This document shows, piece after piece, positions 10,866-20,945 of a stretch of DNA of 64,000 nucleotides (its first letter is position 1; each line of letters starts with the position of its first letter). The DNA is from Heterohyrax brucei (taxonomy: Eukaryota; Chordata; Mammalia; Hyracoidea; Procaviidae), in contig CM053144.1 in the NCBI GenBank assembly GCA_028571685.1, forward strand, positions 101,400,171 to 101,464,170, given 5' to 3'. A program made the translations under genes and the position numbers. Below the pieces are notes generated by a model. The model was given only the letters and a program-made list of their open reading frames with translations, was not told the origin of the DNA and did no database searches.

Positions 10866-13522
10866 CTCTTTAAGTTCTTATCGTAGGGGTCTCATATAAT
10901 ATTTGTCCTTTGTCACTGACTACTTTCACTCAGCATAATGTCCTCCAGTTGAAACCAAGTTAAGAGCTGTTTCTTGCTATCATAGTTGTTCTCTATCACT
11001 GCACAGTGTTCCATCGAGTATACATGCTATAGTTTACCTATCCATTCTTCTGTTGTTGGCCATCTGGGTTGATTCTGTATTTTTGCTGTTGTGGACTGTG
11101 CTACGATGAACGTTTGTGTGCACATATCAGTTGGTGTGAATAGCTGTGATTCTGTAAGATATATTCCAAGCAGTGGAATTACTGGGTCAAATGGTATGTC
11201 TATATCCATTTTTTTAAGGAGTTCCAGATTGCTTTCCAAAGAGGTTGCACCATTTTGCAAGCCCATCAACAGTGTAGGAGAGTTCCAAACTCCCCACAGT
11301 CTGTCCAGCATTTAGTGTTTTGTGTTTCTTGGATCATGGCCAACCTTGTTGGGGTGAGATGGTATCTCATTGTTGTTTTGATTTGAATTTCTTTAGTAGC
11401 TAATGATCATGAGCATGTCCACATGTGTTTTTCAGCTGCCTGGATCATCTCTTTAGAGAAATATCTGTCCATTTCCTTAGCCCATTGCTTAACTGGATGA
11501 CTTATCTTTTTCTTATTGGTATTTTGTAGTACCTTATAGATTATGGAGATCAGGCATGAGTCTGACACAGAGTTGCCAATTATTTTTTCCCATTCTGTAG
11601 GTGGCCTTTTAATCCTATTCATAAAGTCTTTGGATGAGCAAAAGTGATTGATTCTTAGTAGTTCCCATTTATCTGGTTTCTCTTCTATTGGTTGTGGTTT
11701 GTTTGACAGATACTGAACTCTGTCTACGTTGTGTATTAAACTTTCCATTGTTGTTCCTACTTTCCCTTGGATGAGCTTTATTGCTTTAGATTTGATATTT
11801 AGATCTTTTATCCAGTTTGAGTTGGTTTTTGTATAAGGTGAAAGATATGGGTCTTGTTTCAATTTAGTGCAAACAGATATCTAATTTTGCCATCACCATT
11901 TGTTGAAGAGATTGTTTTTACCCCAGTTTAATGTCTTAGGGCCTTTGTCAAATATCAGCTGTTCATAGGTAGATAATGTCATCTCTGGGGTCTCAATTCT
12001 GTTCCACTGATCTATCTGTCTATTTTTGTACCAGTACCAGGCTGTTTTGACTACTGTAGCAGTGTAGTCAAGGTCAGGTAATGAGAGGCCTCCCAGTGTG
12101 TTCTTCTTCTTTAGCAATGCTTTGCTTATTAGGGGCTTCTTTCCTTTCCAGACAAAGTTCATAATTTGTTCCTCCATCTCATTAAAAATTGTCACTGTAA
12201 CTTGTATTGGGATTGCATTAAATAAATAGATTCCTTTGGGTAAAATAGACATTTTCACAATGTTAAGACTTCCTATCTGTGAGCAGGGTATGTTTCTCCA
12301 TTTATGTACCTCTCTCTTAGTTTCTTGTAGTAACGGTTTGTTGTTCCCTTTGTAAAGGTCTATTATTTCTCTGGTTAAATTTATTCCTAGGTACTTTATC
12401 TTGTTACAGGCTGTAGTAAATGGTATTTACTTGGTGATTTCTTCCTTAATAATCTCGTTGTCAGTATAAAGGAATGCTACTGATTTACTTATGTTTATCT
12501 TGTATCCTGAGACTTTGCTGAACTCTTGCATCAGTTTAAGCAGTTTCCGTATGGATTCTTTGGGAGTCTCTGCATATATAATCATATCATCTGGAAAAAT
12601 GGAGATTTTTAGTTGTTTGCCAATGCAGCTGCCCTTTATTCTTTGGTCTTGTCTAATTGCTCTAGCTAGAACTTCTAGTACAATGTGGAATAGGAGAGGT
12701 GAGAGTGGGCATCCTTGTCTAGTTCCTGTTCTCAAGGGAAGCTGTTTCAGTCTGTCTCCATTCAGGATGACGTAAGCAGTTGGCTTTGTATAAATGGCCC
12801 TTATTGCACTGAGGAATTTGCCATCTATTCCTATTTTGCTGAGTTTTTAGCATGACATTATTAAATGTCTTTTCTGCACCAATAGACAAGATCTGGTGAT
12901 TCTTGTCTTTTGTGATATTTATGTTGTCGATTAGCTTAACTGTTTTTCTGATGTTGAACCAGCCTTGCATCCCTGGTATGAATCCAACTTGGTCATGATA
13001 GATTTTTTTTTTTATATGATGTATTCTATTGGCAAGAATTTTGTTGAAGATCTTTGCATCTAGATTCATGAGTGATATCAGCCTCTAGTTCTCCCTTTTG
13101 TTTGAGTCTTTCCCTGGCTTTGGTATTAGGGTTATGCTGGCTTGATAGAATGAATTTGGGAATATTCCATCCTTTTCTATACTGTGAAATAGTCTCAGTA
13201 GTATTGGAGATAACTCTTCTCTAAAAGCTTGGTCGCCATGAGTCGGATCCGACTCGACGGCACTTGGCTTGGCTTGGCAAAAGCTTGGTAGAATTCTGCA
13301 GTGAAGCCATCTGGTCCCGGGCTTTTTTTGGTTGGCAGTTTTTTTGCTGAGTTTTTCAATCTCTTCCTTTGTGATAGTTTTATTAAGTTGTTCTGCTTCA
13401 CCTTGTGATAATTTGGGTAGATGATATGAATCAAAGAATTTGTCCAATTCCTCTAGGTTTTCAAATTTGTTAGAATACAGTTTTTCACAGTACTCAGCTA
13501 TGACATTTTTGATTTCTGTTGG
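10866..13522 (-). pseudogene. L1 ORF2 remnant: reverse transcriptase and C-terminal region
   Basis: Minus-strand frames at 13,085-13,447, 12,719-13,069, 12,427-12,735, 11,893-12,258, 11,407-11,862 and 11,027-11,311 lie head to tail in changing frames. Together they cover the reverse transcriptase and the C-terminal domain (WNQPRWPT-type ending, here QNQPRWPT). The catalytic motif reads FPDDMIIY, so both aspartates survive and the Ala before them is Pro. The endonuclease domain is missing through 5' truncation. At least five frame breaks, plus the 46-bp insert at 13,233, rule out activity. Confidence 0.9.
13233..13278 (+). mobile_element. 46-bp SINE-tail insertion with perfect 10-bp target duplication
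   Basis: TCGCCATGAGTCGGATCCGA, CTCGACGGCACTTGG, CTTGGCTTGGC interrupts the L1 ORF2. AAAAGCTTGG flanks it exactly on both sides (13,223-13,232 and 13,279-13,288). The uninterrupted sequence is present in the other L1 (CTCTAAAAGCTTGGTAGAAT at 32,099-32,118). The insert is only the 3' end of an AfroSINE/RTE-like RNA with a (TTGGC)n tail, so the 5' truncation is extreme. Confidence 0.93.
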
Positions 13523-13998
13523 ATCCCATGATACAAGTTTTTAAGACCAATGACTTACTCATTCCAAATAACTCTTTTCAACTACATAAAGGACAACTAA
13601 AACTGTGGACCTCATCAGACAGAGCACACAGGAATCAAACAGAATACACCTATGGAAAGAAACTAAGGAGGAACTCAGTATCATCAGTCAGAACAAGGCC
13701 ATGAGTAGCCTGAAGAACAAATCTTCAGTTGCTCACATGCAAGTTCAAGTTCAAGTTGAATTTGCAGAAAATTAGAGGAAATCCAGTAGAGTCAAAATAC
13801 AACCTTGAGTTTATACCATCTGTATTCAAAGACCATCTGAAGAATAGATTTGACGTAGTGGACACTAATGATGAAGACAGGTTGTCGAAGGACATCAAGG
13901 ATATCATAGATAAAGAAAGCAAAAAGTCATTAAAAAGACAAAAAAGACCAAAATGGATGTCAGAAGAGACTGAAATTTAGTTTTGAACATCGAATTGT
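13523..13998 (+). pseudogene. RTE LINE, region between endonuclease and reverse transcriptase
   Basis: Follows the L1 insertion without loss: AAGACCAATGACTTACTCAT, CCTCATCAGACAGAGCACAC and TATCATCAGTCAGAACAAGG. An 83-codon frame (13,729-13,980) is lysine-rich and ends in the KRPKWMSEET region. It stops at TTTTGAACATCGAA, the insertion point of the inverted RTE. Confidence 0.85.
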
Positions 13999-15027
13999 TG
14001 TTAGAGACTATTTGGGCTCATTTGTTGCAGCAACTGTGTCATTTTATTTCATTGAGGGTGTACCCCTTGTTTGCTGGCCCTATGTCTTACCAGGCATAAT
14101 GTTCTTCTCTAGGGACTGAGCTTTCCTGATAATATGTGCAAAATATGTGAGATGTAGTCTCTCCATTCTTCCTTCTAAGGAGAACCCAGTTATACTTCTT
14201 CAAAGACAAATTTGTTCATTCTTTTGGCAGTCCACAGTATATTCAATATTCTTCACCAGTACCACCTTCAAAGGCATCAATTCTCTTTGATTTTTCTTAT
14301 TCATCATCCAGTTTTTACACACATACAAGGCAACTGATGGCTTGGGTCAAGCACACCTTGGTCTTCAAGGTGGCTTCTTTGCTTTTAAACACTTTTAAGA
14401 AGTCTTTTGCAGCAGGTTTGACCAGTGCAATGCATCTTTTGATTTCTTGAGGGCTGCTTCCATGGTGTGGATTATAGATCCCAGTAAAATGAAATCTTTG
14501 ACAATTTTAATCTTTTCTCCATTTATCATTATGTTGCTAACTGGTCCAGTTATGGGGACTTTTATTTTATGCTGATGTGTAATCCATTCTTTCATCTTCA
14601 TCTGTAAATTCTTTGATTTTTGGTCTTTGGCCTTTGATCTTCATTAGTAAGTACTTAAAGTCCTCTTCACTTTCAGCAAGCAAGGTTGTGTCATCTGCAT
14701 AATACAAGTTATTAACAAGTCTTCCTCCAGTCCTAATACTTTATTCTTCATATACTCCAGCTTCTTGAATTATTTCCTCAGTGTACAAATTGAATAAGTA
14801 TGGTGAAAGGACACAACCCTGACAGATATCTTTCCTGACTTTAAACCACACAGCATCCCCTTGATCTGTTTGAACAACTGCTTATTAATCTCAATACATG
14901 CTCCTCATCAACATATTTAAGTGTTCTGGAATTCCAGAACTCCACAGTGTTATCCATAATGTATTACTACCCACATGGTTGAATGCTTTTGCATAGCCAG
15001 TAATACAAGTAGACATCTGAGACTTGC
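13999..15027 (-). mobile_element. second RTE LINE, 5'-truncated, inserted in reverse in the first
   Basis: The left end TTGTTAGAGACTATTTGGGC is the complement of an RTE 3' end. The interior runs backward through the 3' third of the LINE (CAAGGTTGTGTCATCTGCAT is the complement of the reverse-transcriptase DD region; TTGAATGCTTTTGCATAGCC follows). It ends at about 15,027. TTTTGAACATCGAA on the left and TTTTGAATGTTGAA on the right (15,037-15,050) look like a diverged target duplication. About 1.03 kb. Confidence 0.8.
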
Positions 15028-15720
15028 TTTTGAATGTTGAACAGCTAAAATGAATAGAAGAAATGATAAAGTCAAAAAAGCTGAACAGAAGATTTCAAAG
15101 GGTACCTTGAGAAGACTAAGTGCTATAAAGAAATGTGCAAAGACCTGGAGTTAGAAAGTCAAAACGGCAGAACACATGCATCATTTCTCAAACTGAAAGA
15201 GTTGAAGGAAAAGGAAAAAAATCAAGCCTTGAGTTGCAATATTGAAAGAATTTGCAGGGAAAGTATTGAACAACACAAGCACCAAGAGAAAATGAAAGAA
15301 ATACACAGTCACTATACCAAAAAGAACTGATTTACATTCAAACATTTCAAGAGATAGGGAATGTATGATCAAGATTCAAAGTCCAAACTGCAGTGAAGGC
15401 ATTAGCAAAAAAGAAAAAAAGTATCTCCAGGAACTGACAGAATACCAACTGAGATATTTCAGTACATGAGTGCAATACTGAAGGTACTTACTTGTCTATG
15501 TCAAAAAATTTGGAAGACAACCTCCTAGCCCAGAAACTGGAAGAGATCCATATTTGTACCTATTGCAAAGAAAGGTGACCCAACAGATTGTGAAAAATAA
15601 CAAAAAATAGCATACAAGAGTAAAATTTTGTTGAAAATCACTAGCAGTGATTACAATAGTACATCTACAGGGCACTGCCAGAAGTTCAAGCCACATTCAG
15701 AAGAGGATGTGAAGTGAAGG
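15028..15720 (+). pseudogene. RTE LINE, reverse transcriptase N-terminal part
   Basis: The first LINE resumes with AAAATGAATAGAAGAAATGA, GCTGAACAGAAGATTTCAAA and a 65-codon frame (15,133-15,330). It goes on through GGAACTGACAGAATACCAAC and GAAGTTCAAGCCACATTCAG, parts of the reverse transcriptase fingers. Frameshifts are frequent. It ends at GAAGG (15,716-15,720), the target site of the LTR. Confidence 0.85.
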
Positions 15721-16170
15721 TATCCTAGTCACCGGGTACTGCTCTAACAGAAAATACCACGAGTGGAAGGTTTCATGAAGAGAAGCTTTTATTCGCACAG
15801 TCCGGTAAACTGCAAATCCATTTATAGATTGTAAGTCCATTCAGAATGAGAAATCATCATAGTCCGGTAGGCTGAGTCCACATCCAGTGAGAGCATCTCA
15901 GCACAGGAACATCGGGTCCAAAGGACGTGCTCTGCTCTCAGTGCTTCTCTCTCAGTGGTATGGGGTTCCCAACTTCCTCAGCTCACTTCTTTCCCTTATA
16001 TTCCACAAGCTTGAATCCTGCCTCACTAACACAACTGCAAACCATTCTCCATCATCAATATCACAGAGGCAGGATTCACAACACATCGGAGGAAGGGCAC
16101 CATATTGGAACTCCATACCAAGTCAAATCAACACATACCTTTTGGGGGGGACACAATTCAATCCATGACA
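15721..16170 (-). repeat. MaLR-type solo LTR nested in the RTE LINE
   Basis: On the minus strand it starts TGTCATGGATTGAATTGTGT. The GAAGG direct repeat (15,716-15,720 and 16,171-16,175) fits the 5-bp duplication expected for class III/MaLR elements. The RTE sequence continues directly after it. The opposite end reads TATCC rather than TGTCC on the plus strand, a single change from a canonical end. Relative of 2,871-3,391. Confidence 0.85.
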
Positions 16171-16274
16171 GAAGGATATCATTATTAATGCCAAATGGAT
16201 CTTGGCTGAAAGTAGAGAATAATACCAGGAAGATATTTGCCTGTGTTTTACTGATTCTGTAAAGAAATCCTATT
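16171..16274 (+). pseudogene. RTE LINE, reverse transcriptase segment
   Basis: ATATCATTATTAATGCCAAA, TGGATCTTGGCTGAAAGTAG and GAAGATATTTGCCTGTG continue the reverse transcriptase (the region before the FIDYAKAF motif). The AfroSINE at 16,275 then interrupts it. Confidence 0.8.
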
Positions 16275-16428
16275 GTATAAACCAGGACCAAAACTAATTG
16301 CCGCCATCAGGATGATTCCAAATCATAGTGAGCCCATAGCACAGAGCAGAACTGCCCCACAAAGTTTCCAGTGGCTGACTGGTAGATTTAAACTGACAAT
16401 TTTTTTGGATAGTGGCAAAATTATGGAT
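16275..16428 (-). repeat. AfroSINE nested in the RTE LINE
   Basis: AAACCAGGACCAAAACTAAT (tail complement), CACAGAGCAGAACTGCCCCA and AGTGGCTGACTGGTAGATTT place a minus-strand AfroSINE here. The RTE resumes at about GGATAACATTGTAAAGAAC. Confidence 0.8.
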
Positions 16429-17445
16429 AACATTGTAAAGAACTGAAATTTTAGAACACTTAATTGTACTCATGAAGAATCTGTACATAGACCAAGAGGC
16501 AGTTGTCCAAACAGAACAAGAGGATATTTTGTGTTTTAAAGTCAGGAAAGGTGTTCATCAGGGTTGTATCCTTTCTCCATACCTATTCAGTCTGATAGTA
16601 AATAAATAAATATAGAAGCTGGACTATACAAAGAAGCGGCATTAGGACTGGAGGAAGATTCATTAACACCCTGTATTAGACAGATGACACAGCCTTGCTT
16701 GCTGCACGTGAGGAGGACTTGAAGCACTTACTGACGAAGATCAAAGACTACAGTCTTCATTATGGATTGCACATAAATGAACTGCACATTGTGAACTGCA
16801 CAGAAAGAAAATGAAAATCCTTGCAAGTGGACTAATAATCAATATCATGATAAACAGACAAGACTGAAGGTTTTAAGCATTTATTTGCATCCACAGTCAA
16901 CACCCAATCAGGAAATCAAACAATATACCGCACAGGGCAAATCTACCACAAAAGACCTCTTTAAAGTGTTAAAAAGAAAAGATGTCACTTTGAGGACTAA
17001 GAAGTGCCTGACACAAGCCATGGTATTTTCAATCAACTCATATTTCTGAGAAAGCTGGACAATGAATGAAAAAAATTTGAATTACACTTTTGGCAAAGAA
17101 GGTGTTGGACAGCCAGAAGAACAAACAAATCTGCCTTGGAAGAAATACAGGCAGGAATGTTCCTTTGAAGTGAGAATGGCAACTTTGTCTCATGTATTAT
17201 AGATGTCATTAGGAAGGACCAGTCCCTGGAGAAGGACATCATATTTGATAAAGCAAGAGATCAGAGATAGAGAACAAGCCCCTCAAGGAGATGAATGACA
17301 TAGTTGCTGCAAGGATGGGCTTGAACCTAACAACTTTTGTGAGGATGGTGCTGGACCAGCCAGGGTCTCATTCTGCTGCACCTAGGGTAGCTATGAGTCA
17401 GAATCAACTTGATGGAACCTATCAACAACAAGATGTTGATGGCCT
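16429..17445 (+). pseudogene. RTE LINE, reverse transcriptase C-terminal part and 3' end
   Basis: AACACTTAATTGTACTCATG, GACCAAGAGGCAGTTGTCC, GTCAGGAAAGGTGTTCATCA and GGGTTGTATCCTTTCTCCAT are reverse-transcriptase sequence. The active-site DD region is frameshifted (TAGACAGATGACACAGCC). The C-terminal part runs to GGGTAGCTATGAGTCAGAAT and the CAACAACA end. No intact frame. Confidence 0.85.
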
Positions 17446-17461
17446 CTGGACTGAACATTCT

Positions 17462-17514
17462 GTCTCTAGCCAGCCAAGTGCCGTCCAGTCGGATCCGACT
17501 CATGGTGACCCTAG
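17462..17514 (-). repeat. short SINE tail with (CCAAG)n end
   Basis: The plus strand reads AGCCAGCCAAGTGCCGTCCA, GTCGGATCCGACTCATGGTG, ACCCTAG. This is the complement of the same 3' end and (TTGGC)n tail as at 13,233 and 50,291. About 50 bp. Confidence 0.75.
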
Positions 17515-17587
17515 AAGCTCCCCTAATCAACTTTAAACATGATCACCAGAGCTTTCTTTCCAAAACACACACTGTCTATGGTATTAC

Positions 17588-17645
17588 TCTTGCATTCATT
17601 CATTCAGCAAACATTTAAAAGTCACATTCATTGGGTGAGGTGAAC
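17588..17645. repeat. left copy of a local direct repeat
   Basis: CATTCATTCATTCAGCAAAC, then ATTTAAAAGTCACATTCATT and GGGTGAGGTGAA. The same order with few changes is found at 18,279-18,336. The CATTCATTCA part resembles MIR or L2 tails, but the shared TTGGGTGAGGTGAA does not. Confidence 0.55.
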
Positions 17646-17943
17646 TCCCACTGTTTCTCCTTTAAATGACAGAACGACGTCAAACCTATTGATATTTCAT
17701 TCATGAAACTTCTCCCAGTCCTCATTTAATCCTCTATAACCACCAGTTCCTTCTATATTCTTTGAAAGGTTAAGGCACTGGCTAACATAAAAGGAAAATA
17801 ATTCTAATGACTGAAATTCAGTCACTGTGATAGTAAATATATTAATTAGTTCATACACCTGCATGACTGTTATTTGTAAAAGAGCAGTGAATACTACGAA
17901 AATAGAGAAGATGTGTTTAAATCCCTCCTTCTTCTTGTGGCTG

Positions 17944-18165
17944 TTGTTAGGTACTGCCAAGTTAATTTCAATTCATAGTGACCCACTGTGACAGAAGAGA
18001 ATGTCTCCACAGTTATTCTCTTAGTTGTAATCTCCTGCATGACGTTTCCAAGGCTGCAGTCTTTCTGGAACCTGACTGCCACATTTTTCTCCTGAGGAGT
18101 GACAGGTGGATTTAAACTGTTCACCTTTTGGTTAGCTGCTGATCATTTAATCACATCACTACTAG
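17944..18165 (-). repeat. AfroSINE (minus strand)
   Basis: TTGTTAGGTACTGCCAAGTT is an RTE-type tail complement. TGACGTTTCCAAGGCTGCAG, TGACTGCCACATTTTTCTCC and GTGGATTTAAACTGTTCACC follow. A full-length but diverged copy. Confidence 0.85.
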
Positions 18166-19388
18166 TGTTCCATCTCCTTCTCTACGTGGTCACAAAACAG
18201 ATACATACACACAAAATAAAATGTAGCATGAGGTAAAAGGGGCAAAGAAAACCATTTTTTTTTTTTCAGTCAGTCATGCATTCGTTCATTCATTCAGCCA
18301 ACATTTAGAAGTAACTTTCTTTGGGTGAGGTGAATATTCAGATGCTGCCACAATTCCTCAGTGTGCCTACCTGTCTTCAGCCTACACAAAAGTCTCCATT
18401 CTCCTCTCCCAGTGGTTTGGCACCTGTGCAAATGCAAATTTCATTTTAAAACAAGCAACTTCTTAAAAGAGCTATATTCATTTGCAAGCTTGTCTCTTGC
18501 CAGATATTCAAAAGCAGGTGCAGTGGGGTCAGCTACCTCTGAGAAATAAACAAAAGGTTTCGTGTATGAGTCAGTGTGACCTTTACCGGCAGAAAGCAGA
18601 AGAACCAGAGCTGAGAGTGCAGTTTATGTACTTAGTTAATCCAGTTGCATGAATAAGCAGAGCTTAGAAGGTACAAGTGTTTTCTGTGAATTTAAGTAAA
18701 CGTGGACCTCGTGGGACCCCTTCTCAGTATTCATGGATGAATGTGTTCTCCAGGTCTGACTTTCTTATTCACAGACAACAACATCATGGAGAGATGCATT
18801 AAAGTATTTCATTTCTCACCCAGCAAATTCATCACCTATATAAGTAGATTTAAATGAGTTAAGTCCTTCAACCAACAACAAAATAATCTTTCTTTTGGCA
18901 AAGTAATAAAAAGTACTCTGTTCTTATATTTGGAATTATTTCAAATGCTTTCTTCATCACGCATTTTAGTGATTCTTCTTAAATCCTTTGCAATCTACCT
19001 TTTCAAAATAAAACTCCCCCTTAAAAGGCATTTATTTTTCTTTTCCTTTCTAATTTATTTTAGGAGGAAGATGTCCTATTGTAGGTGCCCTTTGGCTAAT
19101 TTCAGAGACTATTAAGCAGTGTTTGTTTTCACTTGTGTATATTAATCCTTAGAAATGTCCTAGAAGGTAATGAACTTAACTTGTTTTGGCATAAAGTATA
19201 CAAACTATGAGGAGTACAGTCTGGGAGCTCTAGTCTGGCTTTCTGGATTTAATTGAGCATACAACTTCTCACTTGCAGATTTTTGGCATCAGAGAAGAAG
19301 AATATTGGTAACATGACATTTTACCCCAAGAGAATTCAAAATATGAATTCCACAGCAGCATTATGTTCTATTTTGTTTTCTCTATAAA
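18166..19388. other. no gene; one copy of a local direct repeat
   Basis: Holds the right copy of the direct repeat (18,279-18,336) and otherwise AT-rich sequence with no recognised repeat or exon. Confidence 0.5.
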
Positions 19389-19440
19389 TGCCTTGCACGT
19401 TGTAGACCCTCATTAATCATCCATTGAATAAACAAACACA
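19389..19440 (+). repeat. MIR 3' end (probable)
   Basis: GCCTTGCACGTTGTAGACCC, TCATTAATCATCCATTGAAT and AAACAAA fits the end of MIR/L2 elements (GCCTGGCACATAGTAGG...CAATAAAT). Confidence 0.45.
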
Positions 19441-19457
19441 CTGAATGTATGCACGTG

Positions 19458-19486
19458 TATATATATATATATATATGTGTGTGTGT
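19458..19486. repeat. (TA)n(TG)n microsatellite
   Basis: About nine TA units followed by five or six TG units, with a short GTGTAAAT edge. Confidence 0.9.
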
Positions 19487-20088
19487 AAATACAAAGTGCT
19501 GAGGGACATGCAGCTCGATACTGCATTGGAAAAAGGTCTTCAGTGAGACGAGTACATTTTGTGCCACAACTCTGAGTTCTTCGAGCTGACACCAGAGTGT
19601 CATGTGTAAGCAGATAAAGCCAGGCTATCTCAGGCCATAATGCTGAGGGTCCTCTGAGGTCACTGAGGTCAGTATTATTAACAGAACACAGTTCTCGAGT
19701 AAATCAGACTCATCTTTCTCCTTCTGCTCCTTCTGTAGATTTCTGTGACACCACAGTGTCTTGCAGTGGCATTGAGAAAAACAGAAGATTTTCTTTGACC
19801 CTCCAATAGGACTCAGAAAACAAGATCCCTGCAGAGAGATTCTAGGTAGAACCAATTAGGTTTGCCTTAGCATTTTCTCAGGACTCCAGAGGTTTTTTCT
19901 TTTTTCAGACTTAGTAGGATGTCCTTATTTTCTGAAGACCCTCTCAAAACACATAAGTAGACATTAATAATTAGGCTTTCTACCTATAATCTTTGATGCA
20001 CTCTGCAGCACAAGAGGTTTGTCAAAGGTCTTTGCCTAGGAACATGATTTGTCTTCTCTGTACCAAAGTCATAAATGATTAGCTGTTA
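19487..20088. other. no feature seen
   Basis: Ordinary sequence; minus-strand frames at 19,382-19,603 and 19,625-19,855 have no recognisable signature. Confidence 0.5.
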
Positions 20089-20089
20089 T

Positions 20090-20945
20090 TCTTTCTTCAA
20101 AATACACATTCTTTTGAAAAATAATATACACGGCAAAATGTTCATCATAAGTGTACACAAAGTGAACACACCCTTGTGACCAATCCCCTTTAGTCACTAT
20201 TCCTCCAACAATAACCACCATTCCTAACTCCAAAGATCATAGATTAGTCTACGTAAATTGATCTATAAAATTTTATATAAATGGGCTCATAAATTATGTA
20301 TCTTAATGCACTTTTTTTACTTCATATTGTGCTTGTGAAATACATCCAACTCATTCTATATTCTGTAGTTCATTCTTTCCCACTGTTGTGTAATATTCCA
20401 CTGTACAAACAGACTAACGTATATCCACTTTATTCTTAATGAATTCTTGGATTGTCTCTGGTTTTATGCTGTCGGGGTGAGACCAGGGGTGCTATGAACA
20501 TTTTTGTGCATGCCTTTTGGTGGAAATTTGTACATATTTATGTTGGGTGTATAACTAGAAATAGAAGTGCTGGATGATAGTATATGCAAGTGCATGATTT
20601 AGTGATCAGTGCTTACCCAACGGAATTGATCAAGTTTATACTTTAACTACTAGGGAATGAGTGTTGGTGTTTTCAGTATTTTTCATCGATGTTATTTTGA
20701 TGGATATGTAGTGAAATCATATGATGATTTTAATTTGTATTTTCTTGATGATGAAGAGAACAGAGCAACTGTAATTATATATGAATAATTTGGTCACTTT
20801 CTTTTGGAAATACATATCTAAGATTTTTGTCCACTTTGCTATTGAGTTTTATACATTTTTCTCATTGATTTGCTGAAACTGTGGAGAAAAATCCCCTGTC
20901 AAATATATATATTACACATGCCTTCTCCATTCTGTTGTTTCTTTT
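20090..20945 (-). repeat. old L1 fragment (minus strand)
   Basis: The plus strand reads GTTGTGTAATATTCCACTGT, GGGGTGCTATGAACATTTTT and TTTTGTCCACTTTGCTATTG, the complement of the end of L1 ORF2 and the 3' UTR of an old L1. It is interrupted by the younger L1 that starts at 20,946. A further piece of the same region appears at about 23,160-23,290. Confidence 0.75.

Larger units (their letters stand above)
9886..13522 (-). mobile_element. 5'-truncated L1 (minus strand) inserted in the RTE LINE
   Basis: The 3' end is at the left (a T11 run, 9,890-9,900) and the truncated 5' end is in ORF2. A 9-bp direct repeat, ATCCCATGA, flanks it at 9,877-9,885 and 13,523-13,531, and the RTE LINE resumes exactly after it. 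The element is about 3.6 kb and contains the 3' UTR (to about 10,865) and the reverse transcriptase and C-terminal parts of ORF2. It is the same lineage as the longer L1 at 28,939-35,974, whose ORF2 and 3' UTR align throughout. Confidence 0.95.
9066..17445 (+). mobile_element. nearly full-length RTE-clade LINE, interrupted by four nested insertions
   Basis: Five plus-strand pieces (9,066-9,885; 13,523-13,998; 15,028-15,720; 16,171-16,274; 16,429-17,445) join into about 3.1 kb of one afrotherian RTE LINE, with endonuclease, reverse transcriptase and 3' end in order. The interruptions are an L1 (9,886-13,522), an inverted RTE (13,999-15,027), a MaLR LTR (15,721-16,170) and an AfroSINE (16,275-16,428). 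The 3' end reads CTATGAGTCAGAATCAACTT, GATGGAACCTATCAACAACA, the RTE terminus that AfroSINEs share. RTE LINEs encode an endonuclease-reverse transcriptase that copies their RNA at the target site. Stops and frameshifts make this copy inactive, and it must be older than all four inserts. Confidence 0.9.

Noticed and set aside
11407-11862. 151-codon minus-strand frame as a gene
   Set aside because: It is a piece of decayed L1 ORF2; neighbouring pieces continue in other frames.
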